13,411 nt of DNA, from positions 1 through 13,411 of the forward strand of contig CAMLME010000036.1 in assembly GCA_946481235.1 (NCBI GenBank), in the 5' to 3' direction. How positions within the stretch are numbered: the first letter of the stretch is position 1; every line of letters begins with the position of its first letter. A program made the translations under genes and the position numbers. Below, one piece after another: positions 5,896 to 13,411 of the stretch. The notes below the pieces were generated by a model that saw nothing but the letters and a program-made list of their open reading frames with translations, made no database searches and was not told the origin of the DNA. The stretch is from an uncultured Methylobacillus sp. Its GTDB lineage: Bacteria; Pseudomonadota; Gammaproteobacteria; Burkholderiales; Methylophilaceae.

Positions 5896-8022
5896 ATGAC
5901 AGACCTCCTCGACGGACTCAACGACAAGCAACTGGAAGCCGTCACCCTGCCCTATCAATCGGCCCTGATTCTCGCCGGCGCCGGCAGCGGCAAGACCCGC
6001 GTACTGACAACGCGCATCGCCTGGCTGATCCAGACCGGCCAGGTCAGCCCCAACGGGCTGCTTTCGGTGACTTTCACCAACAAGGCGGCGAAGGAGATGC
6101 TGTCGCGCCTTTCCGCGATGATGCCAATCAATACGCGCGGCATGTGGGTCGGCACCTTCCATGGCCTGTGCAACCGTTTCCTGCGCGCGCATCATCGCGA
6201 GGCACGCCTACCGGCGTTGTTCCAGATTCTAGATAGCGCCGACCAGCTTTCCGCGATCAAGCGTGTCATGAAGCTGATGAACGTCGACGACGAGAAATTT
6301 CCGCCCAAGCAGGTGCAAAGCTATATCAATAGCGCCAAGGAAGAAGGCCTCCGCTCGGAGCACATGGATGCCTATGACAAGCACTCCGAAAAGCTGCGTG
6401 AGATCTATGCCGAATATGACGCCCAATGCCAGCGCGAAGGCGTAGTCGACTTCGCCGAACTATTGCTGCGCTGCTACGAAGTACTGTCGCGCGAGACCGC
6501 GCTGCGCGAGCATTATCAGAGCCGCTTCAAATATGTCCTGGTGGACGAATTCCAGGATACCAACCGCCTGCAATACATGTGGCTGAAACTGCTCGCGGGC
6601 AAGGATAACTGCGTATTCGCCGTCGGCGACGACGACCAATCCATCTATGCATTCCGCGGCGCGCGCGTCGGCAACATGCTGGATTTCGAGCACGACTTTC
6701 AGGTCAAGAACCTCATCAAGCTGGAACAGAACTACCGCTCGCACAGCAACATCCTCGATGCCGCCAACGCCATCATCACGCACAACCGCAACCGGCTGGG
6801 CAAGAACCTGTGGACTGCGGCGGGCGCCGGCGAACCGGTACGCGTATACCAGGCCTACAACGACATGGAAGAAGCGCGCTTCGTCGTTGAAGAAGTGAAA
6901 ATGCTGCATGCCGAAGGCCAGGCACTGAGCGACATGGCACTGTTGTATCGCTCCAATGCCCAATCGCGCGTACTGGAACATGCATTATTCACCGCAGGTT
7001 TGCCCTATCGCGTCTACGGCGGCTTGCGCTTTTTCGAGCGCGCGGAAATCAAGCACGCCCTTGCATACCTGCGTCTGATCGCAAATCCTGATGACGATAC
7101 CGCGCTGCTGCGCGTGATCAACTTCCCCACGCGCGGCATAGGTGCACGCAGCCTGGAACAGTTGCAGGAAGCCGCCCGCCAGAATAACGGCAGCCTGTGG
7201 CAGGCCGCTGTGGAAAAAGCCGGCTCGACACCCAAGCCGGGCAAGGGCATCGAGGGTTTCGTCACACTCATCAAACTGTTGCAGGAAGCCTGCACCGGCC
7301 TGACCCTGCCGGAAATGATCGACCAGGCCACGACGCTGTCGGGCTTGCGTCAGCATTACCAGAATGAAAAGGAAGGCGAAGATCGCATCGCCAACCTGGA
7401 CGAACTGGTCAACGCAGCGGTCGCTTTCGTCCAGGAACACGAAGACACTGCCTTGGTGGATTTCCTGACCTTCGCCAGCCTGGAAGCCGGCGAGCATCAG
7501 GCCGATCCCGGTCGCGATGCGCTGCAACTGATGACCGTGCATGCCGCAAAAGGGCTGGAATTCAGTACCGTATTTATTGGCGGACTGGAAGAAGGCCTGT
7601 TCCCGCATGAACAGAGCATGTACGAAGCCAACGGACTGGAGGAGGAACGGCGTCTGATGTACGTGGCGGTTACGCGCGCGCGGCGGCGGCTATATCTCAG
7701 CCACGCACAGAGCCGTCTCCTGCATGGACAGGTACGGTACGGCATCCCGTCACGCTTCCTGGATGAAATTCCCGAAGAGTTGCTGAAGCGCATCAATAGC
7801 AAGCCCGAGCCCAAAGCGGTCGAATCGACCTATGCCCCGGCGCGCAGCCAGAGCGCCAATTATCCGTGGCGCATCGGCCAGGCGGTTGCCCATCAGAAAT
7901 TCGGGCAAGGGGTAGTGGTGAGTTATGAAGGCAATGCGGACGACCTGCGGGTGCAGGTCAACTTCGGAAATGCCGGAATGAAGTGGCTGGCGCTGGAATA
8001 CGCCAAACTGACGCCTGTGTAG
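5896..8022 (+). CDS. uvrD: UvrD-type superfamily 1A DNA helicase (helicase II)
   Basis: From ATG 5896 the protein is 708 residues, close to E. coli UvrD. It is an ATP-driven 3'-5' helicase that removes incised strands in nucleotide excision repair and mismatch repair. Motifs in order: Walker A AGAGSGKTR (Lys33), Ia VTFTNKAAKEM, II DEFQD (217-221), III GDDDQSIYAFRGA (244-256), IV LEQNYRS (276-282), V VHAAKGLEF (548-556), VI around YVAVTRARRRL, and a C-terminal Tudor-like domain (from about residue 656, WRIGQAVAHQKFGQGVV). The segment VGTFHGLCNRFLRAHH fits UvrD better than Rep. An upstream in-frame GTG at 5851 was rejected because it lies in the terminator stem. There is almost no room for a leader: the terminator ends 17 bp before, a TATACT lies at 5882-5887, and no real ribosome site is seen. 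Confidence 0.95.
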   Translation: MTDLLDGLNDKQLEAVTLPYQSALILAGAGSGKTRVLTTRIAWLIQTGQVSPNGLLSVTFTNKAAKEMLSRLSAMMPINTRGMWVGTFHGLCNRFLRAHHREARLPALFQILDSADQLSAIKRVMKLMNVDDEKFPPKQVQSYINSAKEEGLRSEHMDAYDKHSEKLREIYAEYDAQCQREGVVDFAELLLRCYEVLSRETALREHYQSRFKYVLVDEFQDTNRLQYMWLKLLAGKDNCVFAVGDDDQSIYAFRGARVGNMLDFEHDFQVKNLIKLEQNYRSHSNILDAANAIITHNRNRLGKNLWTAAGAGEPVRVYQAYNDMEEARFVVEEVKMLHAEGQALSDMALLYRSNAQSRVLEHALFTAGLPYRVYGGLRFFERAEIKHALAYLRLIANPDDDTALLRVINFPTRGIGARSLEQLQEAARQNNGSLWQAAVEKAGSTPKPGKGIEGFVTLIKLLQEACTGLTLPEMIDQATTLSGLRQHYQNEKEGEDRIANLDELVNAAVAFVQEHEDTALVDFLTFASLEAGEHQADPGRDALQLMTVHAAKGLEFSTVFIGGLEEGLFPHEQSMYEANGLEEERRLMYVAVTRARRRLYLSHAQSRLLHGQVRYGIPSRFLDEIPEELLKRINSKPEPKAVESTYAPARSQSANYPWRIGQAVAHQKFGQGVVVSYEGNADDLRVQVNFGNAGMKWLALEYAKLTPV

Positions 8023-8032
8023 TTTCACTCAG

Positions 8033-8054
8033 CCCTTTCCCGCCCGGGAAAGGG
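8033..8054. terminator. Perfect hairpin between convergent uvrD and BPSS1780 genes
   Basis: CCCTTTCCC (8033-8041) and GGGAAAGGG (8046-8054) pair over 9 bp around a 4-nt loop, between the uvrD stop (8022) and the stop of the opposing gene (8070). There is no T-run on either side, so it may act as a weak or factor-assisted bidirectional terminator or a 3'-end protector. Confidence 0.5.
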
Positions 8055-8069
8055 AAAGCTGCAGCTTGC

Positions 8070-8819
8070 TCAGTCCTCGCTCAGGACTTCGTCTACTTCG
8101 AGCGCACCGATATTGAAAATATCCTTGTAACTGACATACAGCGATGCCGTCATCGTCGGGATCATGATCAGCAGGCCCAGCCCGAACGGTATCATCGCCA
8201 GTACCAGCAATACTGCTGAAATCAGGCCGTAAATCAGGAAAGGTACCATGTTGCGCAGGCAGGCGAAGAAGCTCAGCTTCATCGCATCGACAGCCTTCAT
8301 GTCATGGAACAGCACCAGTGCAGGCGCAAACCAGTAAGCCATGATCAACGGCAGCATCGCGCCCAGAATAATGAGCAGCGCCATCGCTGGAGCAGTAGCA
8401 GCTTCCGGGTCTATCGGAGCATGACCCTCAGTCATATGGCCGGAAAACATGCCGCTCATCGCATCGGCGCCCACAAAAATAAAGACGATGCCGACAATCG
8501 CAATGGCGCCCACCAGGTAGATACCGCCTACTGTCACCAACTGTGCGGTATTCGTCTTGAAGCCGGCGAACAGGTGATTGATTTCAAGTTCCTGATCCAT
8601 CTCCAACGCCCGGCAGCCGAGCATGAATCCAGCCATGAACACTGGCGCGAGCAGATTGAGCACGATGGGGCCAACCAGCGGAATGATGGACAACACCATC
8701 GCGACGAGCAGGTAAATGAAAAACAGCGCGATCCAGATGACTGGATTCTGCCTGAACAGACCAAAACCGCCGACGATCCAGTTCCAGGCGTTACCTGCTT
8801 TGACTTGACGTGCTTCCAT
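8070..8819 (-). CDS. BPSS1780-family integral membrane protein, function unknown
   Basis: The 249-residue protein is very hydrophobic, with roughly six membrane segments: about residues 27-48, 50-70, 94-118, 142-170 (possibly two) and 190-228. A short cytoplasmic-looking N-terminus (MEARQVKAGNAWNWIVGGFGLF) and an acidic tail (EVDEVLSED) flank them. The overall look matches the BPSS1780-type membrane family known from Burkholderiales; no catalytic motif is visible and no function should be assigned. The loop at about 120-141 (GHMTEGHAPIDPEAATAP) is polar and poorly conserved in appearance. An AGGGG ribosome site lies about 10 nt upstream of the ATG. It begins 24 bp after the thrB stop and is likely the last gene of the DUF2782-thrB operon. 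Confidence 0.8.
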   Translation of the reverse strand: MEARQVKAGNAWNWIVGGFGLFRQNPVIWIALFFIYLLVAMVLSIIPLVGPIVLNLLAPVFMAGFMLGCRALEMDQELEINHLFAGFKTNTAQLVTVGGIYLVGAIAIVGIVFIFVGADAMSGMFSGHMTEGHAPIDPEAATAPAMALLIILGAMLPLIMAYWFAPALVLFHDMKAVDAMKLSFFACLRNMVPFLIYGLISAVLLVLAMIPFGLGLLIMIPTMTASLYVSYKDIFNIGALEVDEVLSED

Positions 8820-8843
8820 GACGCGATTCCCCTGTATTTTTAT

Positions 8844-9794
8844 TCAAACCCACATCGTTTTCAGCGTTTCCCGCTGTTGTATTCGGTCAGCCAGAATGCG
8901 CTGGAAATGTCCCGGATCCTTGGCGTGCGTAATTTCGCCTTCGAGCGGATGATGCAAATCATAGAGCCGCGACAGCCAGAAACGCAACGCTGCAGCCCGC
9001 AGCAATGTCGGCCAAGCCTCGTGCTCCGCCGAAGTGAGCGGACGCTCTGCGTGATATGCCCTCAGCATCGCACGCAAGCGTTGTTCATCAAGGCTACCGT
9101 CAGGCTCCACGCACCAATCATTAACGGTAATCGCCAGGTCGTAGGCCAGCACATCATTGCATGCGTAGTAGAAATCAATGAGTCCTGTCAGTTCCACGCC
9201 GTCAAACAATACGTTATCACGGAACATATCACCGTGAATCACACCACGCGGCAGCTCACACGAACGAAATTCAGCCTGGTGCGCGATTTCATCCTTCAGC
9301 ATGGCCTGATCGGCCGCGTCCATGAAGGAAAGCACCGATTCGGAAGTGATGCGCCACCAGTGCGGTCCGCGCGGATTTTCCATTGTCGCATCGAAGGATT
9401 GCCCGGCCAGATGCATACGCGCCAGCACGCGGCCCATAGCCGCGCAATGCTCGGCCGAAGGCGTTTCGATCGAGCCGCCGCGCAGGCAACTCACCAGCGC
9501 CGCCGGCTTGCCATTCAATTCGCCCAGATACTGGCCTGCGTCATTGGCGACCGGATGCGGGCAGGGAATGCCGTGATCCGCGAGATGCGCCATCAGGTCG
9601 AGAAAGTACGGCAGTTCATCAGCCGAATTGCGCTCGAACAGGGTCAGCACGTAACGCCCCGACTCGGTGGTGACGAAATAATTGGTATTGGTAATGCCGG
9701 ACGCGATCCCTTTGAGATCGAGCAGCTTGCCAAGAGAAAAGTGCTGCAGCCAGGCTGTCAGCTGCTCGGAAGAGACGGAGGTATATACGGACAT
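8844..9794 (-). CDS. thrB: Homoserine kinase, type II (APH/choline-kinase fold)
   Basis: This 316-residue enzyme phosphorylates homoserine to O-phosphohomoserine, the penultimate step of threonine synthesis, in the cytoplasm. It belongs to the aminoglycoside-phosphotransferase-like ThrB type used by many beta- and gammaproteobacteria, not the GHMP type of E. coli. Diagnostic segments are GIASGITNTNYFV near the N-terminus (29-41), the catalytic loop HGDMFRDN (187-194; Asp189, Asn194), the metal-binding IDFYYACND (Asp207), and AYDLAITVNDWC. It lies between DUF2782 and the BPSS1780 gene on the same strand. The start is preceded by a GC-rich hairpin (9803-9822) only 8 nt away and by no free Shine-Dalgarno, so translation may be weak or controlled by that structure. 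Confidence 0.95.
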   Translation of the reverse strand: MSVYTSVSSEQLTAWLQHFSLGKLLDLKGIASGITNTNYFVTTESGRYVLTLFERNSADELPYFLDLMAHLADHGIPCPHPVANDAGQYLGELNGKPAALVSCLRGGSIETPSAEHCAAMGRVLARMHLAGQSFDATMENPRGPHWWRITSESVLSFMDAADQAMLKDEIAHQAEFRSCELPRGVIHGDMFRDNVLFDGVELTGLIDFYYACNDVLAYDLAITVNDWCVEPDGSLDEQRLRAMLRAYHAERPLTSAEHEAWPTLLRAAALRFWLSRLYDLHHPLEGEITHAKDPGHFQRILADRIQQRETLKTMWV

Positions 9795-9802
9795 AACGTG
9801 AC

Positions 9803-9822
9803 AGAGGGCCTCGCGGCCCTCT
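9803..9822 (-). promoter_or_regulatory. Hairpin occupying the thrB ribosome-binding region
   Basis: AGAGGGCC and GGCCCTCT pair perfectly over 8 bp around a 4-nt loop, within the 37-bp gap between the DUF2782 stop and the thrB ATG. It ends 8 nt before the thrB start. The only Shine-Dalgarno-like purines (AGAGGG, GAGG) lie inside the hairpin. There is no proper U-run after it. A role in translational control or mRNA processing is inferred. Confidence 0.5.
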
Positions 9823-9831
9823 TGTAAATTA

Positions 9832-10173
9832 TCAGAAGCGGAAAATCACCCACTGCGGTATGGAGAGCGATTCGGAAGGACCATCCTTGCGTATCCAAGC
9901 GCCATCGGCAGTCTCCTTGACGAGGTAGTACGGCACGCCATGCGAAGGAGTGACCTTCATCATGTACAACTCGCTGCCCATACGATATTCCTCGATGGTT
10001 TCCTCGCCACGCTTGATGATGGTGATCTGCGGCTCGGTTCCGGGATCCGGCTCATAGCCCGGCGGAGGTGGCGGCGGCTCCGGCAAGGGCTCCAGTTGCG
10101 GCGGATTGTCTGCCGCGATTGCCACTAGCGGAGCGCACAATGCCAATAAGATCAGGCGGCGAAGGCAAGACAT
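9832..10173 (-). CDS. DUF2782 family small exported protein
   Basis: The 113-residue protein begins with a Sec signal peptide (basic CLRR, hydrophobic core, cleavage after AIA at about residue 20). A Pro/Glu-rich spacer follows (PEPPPPPPGYEPDPG, about 31-45), then a compact C-terminal domain (about 48-113; ITIIKRGEETIEEYRMGSELYMMKVTPSHGVPYYLV) matching DUF2782 as I recognise it. The function is unknown; the protein should be periplasmic. An AGAGG ribosome site lies 6 nt before the ATG, and an extended -10 promoter is visible about 35 bp upstream. It is first in a probable operon with thrB and the BPSS1780 gene, an arrangement seen in related betaproteobacteria. Nothing suggests a direct role in threonine synthesis. 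Confidence 0.85.
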   Translation of the reverse strand: MSCLRRLILLALCAPLVAIAADNPPQLEPLPEPPPPPPGYEPDPGTEPQITIIKRGEETIEEYRMGSELYMMKVTPSHGVPYYLVKETADGAWIRKDGPSESLSIPQWVIFRF

Positions 10174-10207
10174 GATGACCTCTCGTTCTTAGGTATTTTC
10201 GCGTTGA

Positions 10208-10216
10208 ATTCTAGCA
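10208..10216 (-). promoter_or_regulatory. Extended -10 promoter for DUF2782-thrB operon
   Basis: On the minus strand this reads TGCTAGAAT: an extended -10 (TGn) followed by TAGAAT, 5 of 6 consensus bases. The -35 17 bp upstream (TTCCGC) is poor, as is common with extended -10 promoters. The predicted start near 10201 gives a leader of about 28 nt before the DUF2782 ATG. Confidence 0.5.
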
Positions 10217-10271
10217 GATCGCCCGTTACTGCGGAAAAACAATCCCGTCCTTTTTGGGACAATTGCACTGC

Positions 10272-11000
10272 TTAAAGATTCAGCTGGATCTCGCGCTCCA
10301 CCGGCGAGGGTTCGAAGCCGCGCGATTCGTAATACTTGAAGATCGCCTCGACCACCTGCTTCGGATCATCGATGACCTGCATCAGGTCCATATCCTCCGG
10401 GCTGATCATGCCTTCAGGCACCATTACATTGCGGAACCAGTCGAGCATGCCGCGCCAGAACGGCTCGCATACCAGGATGATGGGAATGCGGCGCGTCTTG
10501 CCGGTCTGCACCAGTGTCAGCGCCTCCATCAGTTCATCCATCGTGCCGAAGCCGCCCGGCATCACCACATAAGCCACCGCAAACTTGACGAACATCACCT
10601 TGCGCGCGAAGAAGTGCTGGAAGGTCTGGCTGATATCCTGATAAGCATTGGAGTGCTGCTCATGGGGTAACTGGATATTGAGGCCCACGCTGGGCGATTT
10701 TCCGTAATAGGCGCCCTTGTTGGCGGCCTCCATGATGCCGGGGCCGCCGCCGGAAATCACGCTGAAACCGGCATTGGATAATTGCCGCGAGATTTCTTCG
10801 GTCAACTGGTAATAGGGATGGTCGGACGGCGTACGCGCACTACCGAAAACAGACACTGCCGGGCTGATTTCCTTCAGCCGCTCCGTGGCCTCGACGAATT
10901 CTGCCATAATCTCGAACACGCGCCAGGATTCGCGCGCCGGATGCTCGCGATTGAGCACTTCGACGTCGGTGACCTTGGGTAGCTTATCTGCGACTGACAT
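10272..11000 (-). CDS. LOG-family (TIGR00730) nucleotide phosphoribohydrolase
   Basis: The 242-residue Rossmann-like protein carries both signature motifs of the LOG/lysine-decarboxylase-like family: GGGPGIMEAANKGA (84-97) and PGGFGTMDE (148-156), plus Arg133-Lys134 and VFGSAR (51-56). Members cleave nucleoside 5'-monophosphates (including cytokinin ribotides or AMP) to free base and ribose 5-phosphate. Many bacterial members are mislabelled lysine decarboxylases; that reading is rejected here. The first 45 residues are an N-terminal extension relative to short LOG proteins. A GGGAG ribosome site lies 7 nt upstream. It is divergent from polA with 16 bp between start codons. It probably acts alone, since 98 bp separates it from the DUF2782 gene, which has its own promoter. 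Confidence 0.9.
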   Translation of the reverse strand: MSVADKLPKVTDVEVLNREHPARESWRVFEIMAEFVEATERLKEISPAVSVFGSARTPSDHPYYQLTEEISRQLSNAGFSVISGGGPGIMEAANKGAYYGKSPSVGLNIQLPHEQHSNAYQDISQTFQHFFARKVMFVKFAVAYVVMPGGFGTMDELMEALTLVQTGKTRRIPIILVCEPFWRGMLDWFRNVMVPEGMISPEDMDLMQVIDDPKQVVEAIFKYYESRGFEPSPVEREIQLNL

Positions 11001-11016
11001 TCGGAACTCCCGCTTA

Positions 11017-13411
11017 ATGAAAACTTTATTGTTGGTAGACGGATCGTCTTACCTTTACCGCGCATTTCATGCCTTGCCAGACCTGCGCAATCGGCACAAT
11101 GAACCCACGGGAGCCATCTACGGCGTGCTCAACATGCTGCGCCGCCTGCATAAGGATCATGTAGCCGATTATAGCGCCTGCGTTTTCGATGCCAAGGGAA
11201 AAACCTTCCGCGACGCCATCTACCCCGAATACAAGGCGCACCGCCCGCCGATGCCGGATGATCTCGCTCGACAGATTGAGCCATTGCACGCCGCGATCAA
11301 GGCCATGGGCTGGCCGTTGCTGATGATCGACGGCGTCGAAGCCGACGATGTGATCGCTACCCTCGCTCATCGCGCCGAGGCGGAAGGCATGCGGACCATT
11401 GTTTCCACTGGCGACAAGGATCTGGCGCAGTTGGTGAATGCTCACGTCACGTTGGTCAATACCATGACCAACGAAGTGCTGGACGAAGCCGGTGTCCTCA
11501 ACAAGTTCGGTCTGCCGCCCAACCTCATCGTGGATTACCTGACCTTGGTCGGCGATACCGTGGACAACGTCCCTGGCGTGGAAAAATGCGGTCCGAAAAC
11601 GGCTGTGAAGTGGCTCACCCAATATGGCACGCTGGATAACCTCGTCGCCCATGCTGATGAAGTCGGTGGCGTGGTCGGCGACAACCTCCGCAAGGCCCTG
11701 CCCTGGCTGCCAACCGGACACGAACTGATTACCGTGAAACGCGACGTGGAATTGTCGCTCGGCGTGCAGGACCTTGGTCACTTCGACCAGGACAAGGCCA
11801 AGCTGGCAGAACTCTATGAACGGCTCGAATTCAAGACCTGGTTCCGCGAGCTGTCGAGCGAAAACACTCCTGCCGCCGCCTCCCCGCAAGCACAACCTTC
11901 ATCCGCGCCGCAAATGGGGCTGGACTTCGGCAGTGCCATCACTACGCGCAACTATGAATGCATACTCACCGAAGAAGCCTTGCAACGCTGGCTGGACAAG
12001 CTGTCTACCGCCAAGCTGGTCTGCTTCGATACCGAAACCACCAGCCTCGACCCGATGATGGCCAAACTGGTCGGCATGTCGTTTGCCGTCGAAGCTGGTG
12101 AAGCCGCGTACCTGCCTCTGGCGCATAACTATGCCGGCGCGCCGCAACAGCTCGATTTCAATACTACTTTGGCACGCATCAAGCCACTGCTGGAAAATCC
12201 GGCTGTGCTCAAGGTGGGTCAGAACCTCAAGTACGACAAACACATACTCGACAACCACGGCATTCAGTTGAACGGCATCGCGCACGACACCCTGCTGCAA
12301 TCCTACGTGCTGGAAAGCCATCGTAGCCACAACATGGACGATCTGGCGATGCGACATCTCGGCATGAAGACCATTACCTTCGAGGAAATCGCCGGCAAGG
12401 GCGCCAAGCAGGTTTGCTTTGACCAAATCGGTGTGGAACAGGCCACGGAATACGCCGCCGAGGATGCCGACATCACGCTGCAGCTGCACCAGAATCTCTA
12501 CCCGCAAATCGAACACGACGCGAAATTGGGCTATATATACCGCGACCTGGAAATGCCGGTAATGGACATCCTTTTCAAGATTGAACGTACCGGCGTCCTG
12601 CTCGACACGGCCATGCTGAACGCCCAGAGCCACGAACTCGGCATGAAGCTGATTGCCCTCGAAAAACAGGCGCACGAACTCGCAGGACAGCCGTTCAACC
12701 TCGGCTCGCCCAAGCAGCTGCAAGAAATATTGTTCGGCAAACTCGGCATCAAACCGCTGAAGAAAACACCGAGCGGCACGCCATCGACCGACGAAGACGT
12801 GTTGCAGGAACTCGCGCTCGACCATCCGCTGCCCAAGGTGCTGCTGGAATACCGCGGCCTGAGCAAGCTGAAATCCACCTATACCGACAAGCTGCCGAAG
12901 ATGGTGGACGTCAACACCGGCCGCGTGCACACCAATTATAGCCAGGCCGTCGCCGTCACCGGCCGCCTCGCGAGCTCCGACCCTAACCTGCAAAACATCC
13001 CGGTCCGCACCGCCGAAGGCCGCCGCATCCGTGAAGCCTTCATCGCCCCGCCTGGCAGCGTGATCGTCTCCGCCGACTACTCGCAGATCGAACTGCGCAT
13101 CATGGCGCATCTCTCCCAGGATGAAGGCCTGCTCAAAGCCTTCGCCGCCGGTGAAGACATCCACCGCGCCACCGCCTCCGAAATCTTCGGCTGCACCCGC
13201 GAGGAAGTCAGCAACGAGCAGCGCCGCTACGCCAAGGTCATCAACTTCGGCCTGATCTACGGCATGTCCGCCTTCGGCCTCGCGCAAAACCTCAATATCG
13301 AACGTTCTGCTGCGCAAAGCTATATCGAACGCTACTTCACCCGCTATCCCGGCGTACGCGAATACATGCAAAACACCCGCGAACAGGCCAAACAGCAAGG
13401 CTACGTCGAAA
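11017..13411 (+). CDS. polA: DNA polymerase I (3' end beyond window)
   Basis: The reading frame is open from ATG 11017 to the window edge, 798 codons with no frameshift or stop. About 130 residues are likely missing from a usual length near 930. Order of domains: 5'-nuclease/FEN (about 1-285; LLLVDGSSYLYRAFHALP, ADDVIATLA, STGDKDL, GDTVDNVPGV), then a linker, then an intact 3'-5' proofreading exonuclease (FDTETTSLD with Asp338/Glu340; QNLKYD with Asp407; YAAEDAD with Tyr479/Asp483), then the polymerase domain. There, GRLASSDPNLQNIPVRT, motif A DYSQIELR (Asp687) and the O-helix RRYAKVINFGLIYG (736-749) are present. Motif C (VHDE) lies past the edge. It fills gaps and removes RNA primers in replication and repair. 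No strong Shine-Dalgarno is visible, and its promoter must lie inside the divergent LOG gene. Confidence 0.97.
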   Translation, partial: MKTLLLVDGSSYLYRAFHALPDLRNRHNEPTGAIYGVLNMLRRLHKDHVADYSACVFDAKGKTFRDAIYPEYKAHRPPMPDDLARQIEPLHAAIKAMGWPLLMIDGVEADDVIATLAHRAEAEGMRTIVSTGDKDLAQLVNAHVTLVNTMTNEVLDEAGVLNKFGLPPNLIVDYLTLVGDTVDNVPGVEKCGPKTAVKWLTQYGTLDNLVAHADEVGGVVGDNLRKALPWLPTGHELITVKRDVELSLGVQDLGHFDQDKAKLAELYERLEFKTWFRELSSENTPAAASPQAQPSSAPQMGLDFGSAITTRNYECILTEEALQRWLDKLSTAKLVCFDTETTSLDPMMAKLVGMSFAVEAGEAAYLPLAHNYAGAPQQLDFNTTLARIKPLLENPAVLKVGQNLKYDKHILDNHGIQLNGIAHDTLLQSYVLESHRSHNMDDLAMRHLGMKTITFEEIAGKGAKQVCFDQIGVEQATEYAAEDADITLQLHQNLYPQIEHDAKLGYIYRDLEMPVMDILFKIERTGVLLDTAMLNAQSHELGMKLIALEKQAHELAGQPFNLGSPKQLQEILFGKLGIKPLKKTPSGTPSTDEDVLQELALDHPLPKVLLEYRGLSKLKSTYTDKLPKMVDVNTGRVHTNYSQAVAVTGRLASSDPNLQNIPVRTAEGRRIREAFIAPPGSVIVSADYSQIELRIMAHLSQDEGLLKAFAAGEDIHRATASEIFGCTREEVSNEQRRYAKVINFGLIYGMSAFGLAQNLNIERSAAQSYIERYFTRYPGVREYMQNTREQAKQQGYVE

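Noticed and set aside
8056..8067. 12-bp palindrome AAGCTGCAGCTT between convergent genes
   Set aside because: It is a short perfect palindrome with no loop, no second copy seen and no known regulator; likely chance.
8304..9827. 507-codon plus-strand open frame across the BPSS1780 and thrB genes
   Set aside because: It spans two well-supported minus-strand genes and their intergenic gap; its translation is rich in H, R and Q, as expected of a shadow frame.
10235..10264. Possible intrinsic terminator for the LOG gene on the minus strand
   Set aside because: A T-run is present (10235-10239), but the stem is only three or four GC pairs plus wobbles and a mismatch; too weak to call.
10272..11000. 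Lysine decarboxylase assignment for the LOG-family gene
   Set aside because: The PGGxGTxxE and GGGxGxM motifs define the phosphoribohydrolase (LOG) family; there are no PLP-binding decarboxylase features.
11026..13398. Two long minus-strand open frames opposite polA (289 and 499 codons)
   Set aside because: They mirror the polA frame, which shows every expected Pol I motif in order; their translations have no family features.

Overview
The window looks like chromosomal DNA of a betaproteobacterium, most likely Burkholderiales and plausibly Oxalobacteraceae (Herminiimonas/Collimonas-like). This rests on family-level reading only: the GroES/GroEL and UvrD sequences, a DUF2782 gene next to a type II (APH-fold) homoserine kinase and a BPSS1780-type membrane protein, and a CIRCE element before groES. 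No database search was possible.

Layout. (1) 9-2993 looks like an accessory module. A soluble CadC-type winged-helix/TolB-like/TPR regulator on the minus strand diverges from a two-gene plus-strand unit: an NmrA-like SDR oxidoreductase and a secreted cupin. By eye its codon use is less GC-biased than that of the housekeeping genes that follow. (2) 2994-3403 is a non-coding stretch. It holds a long hairpin right after the cupin stop, a short repeated motif, and the groE control region, where sigma-70-like and sigma-32-like promoter elements overlap and abut a perfect CIRCE operator. (3) 3404-5572 is groES-groEL, closed by a strong intrinsic terminator. (4) 5573-5895 has no protein gene. It appears to encode a highly structured RNA with its own promoter, five stem-loops, several GGA motifs in loops, and its own intrinsic terminator ending just before uvrD. 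This is the best candidate for something undescribed. (5) 5896-8022 is uvrD. (6) On the minus strand, DUF2782-thrB-BPSS1780 (10173 down to 8070) looks like one operon with an extended -10 promoter. (7) A LOG-family (TIGR00730) gene on the minus strand and polA on the plus strand diverge with only 16 bp between their start codons. polA runs off the right edge before its last catalytic motif.

Functionally, most of the window is housekeeping: protein folding (GroESL), DNA repair and replication (UvrD, Pol I), threonine synthesis (ThrB), and nucleotide phosphoribohydrolase activity (LOG). The left-hand SDR/cupin/regulator module is a probable redox or small-molecule stress response of unknown substrate. 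The groEL-uvrD gap RNA resembles, by architecture only, CsrA/RsmA-sequestering decoy RNAs.
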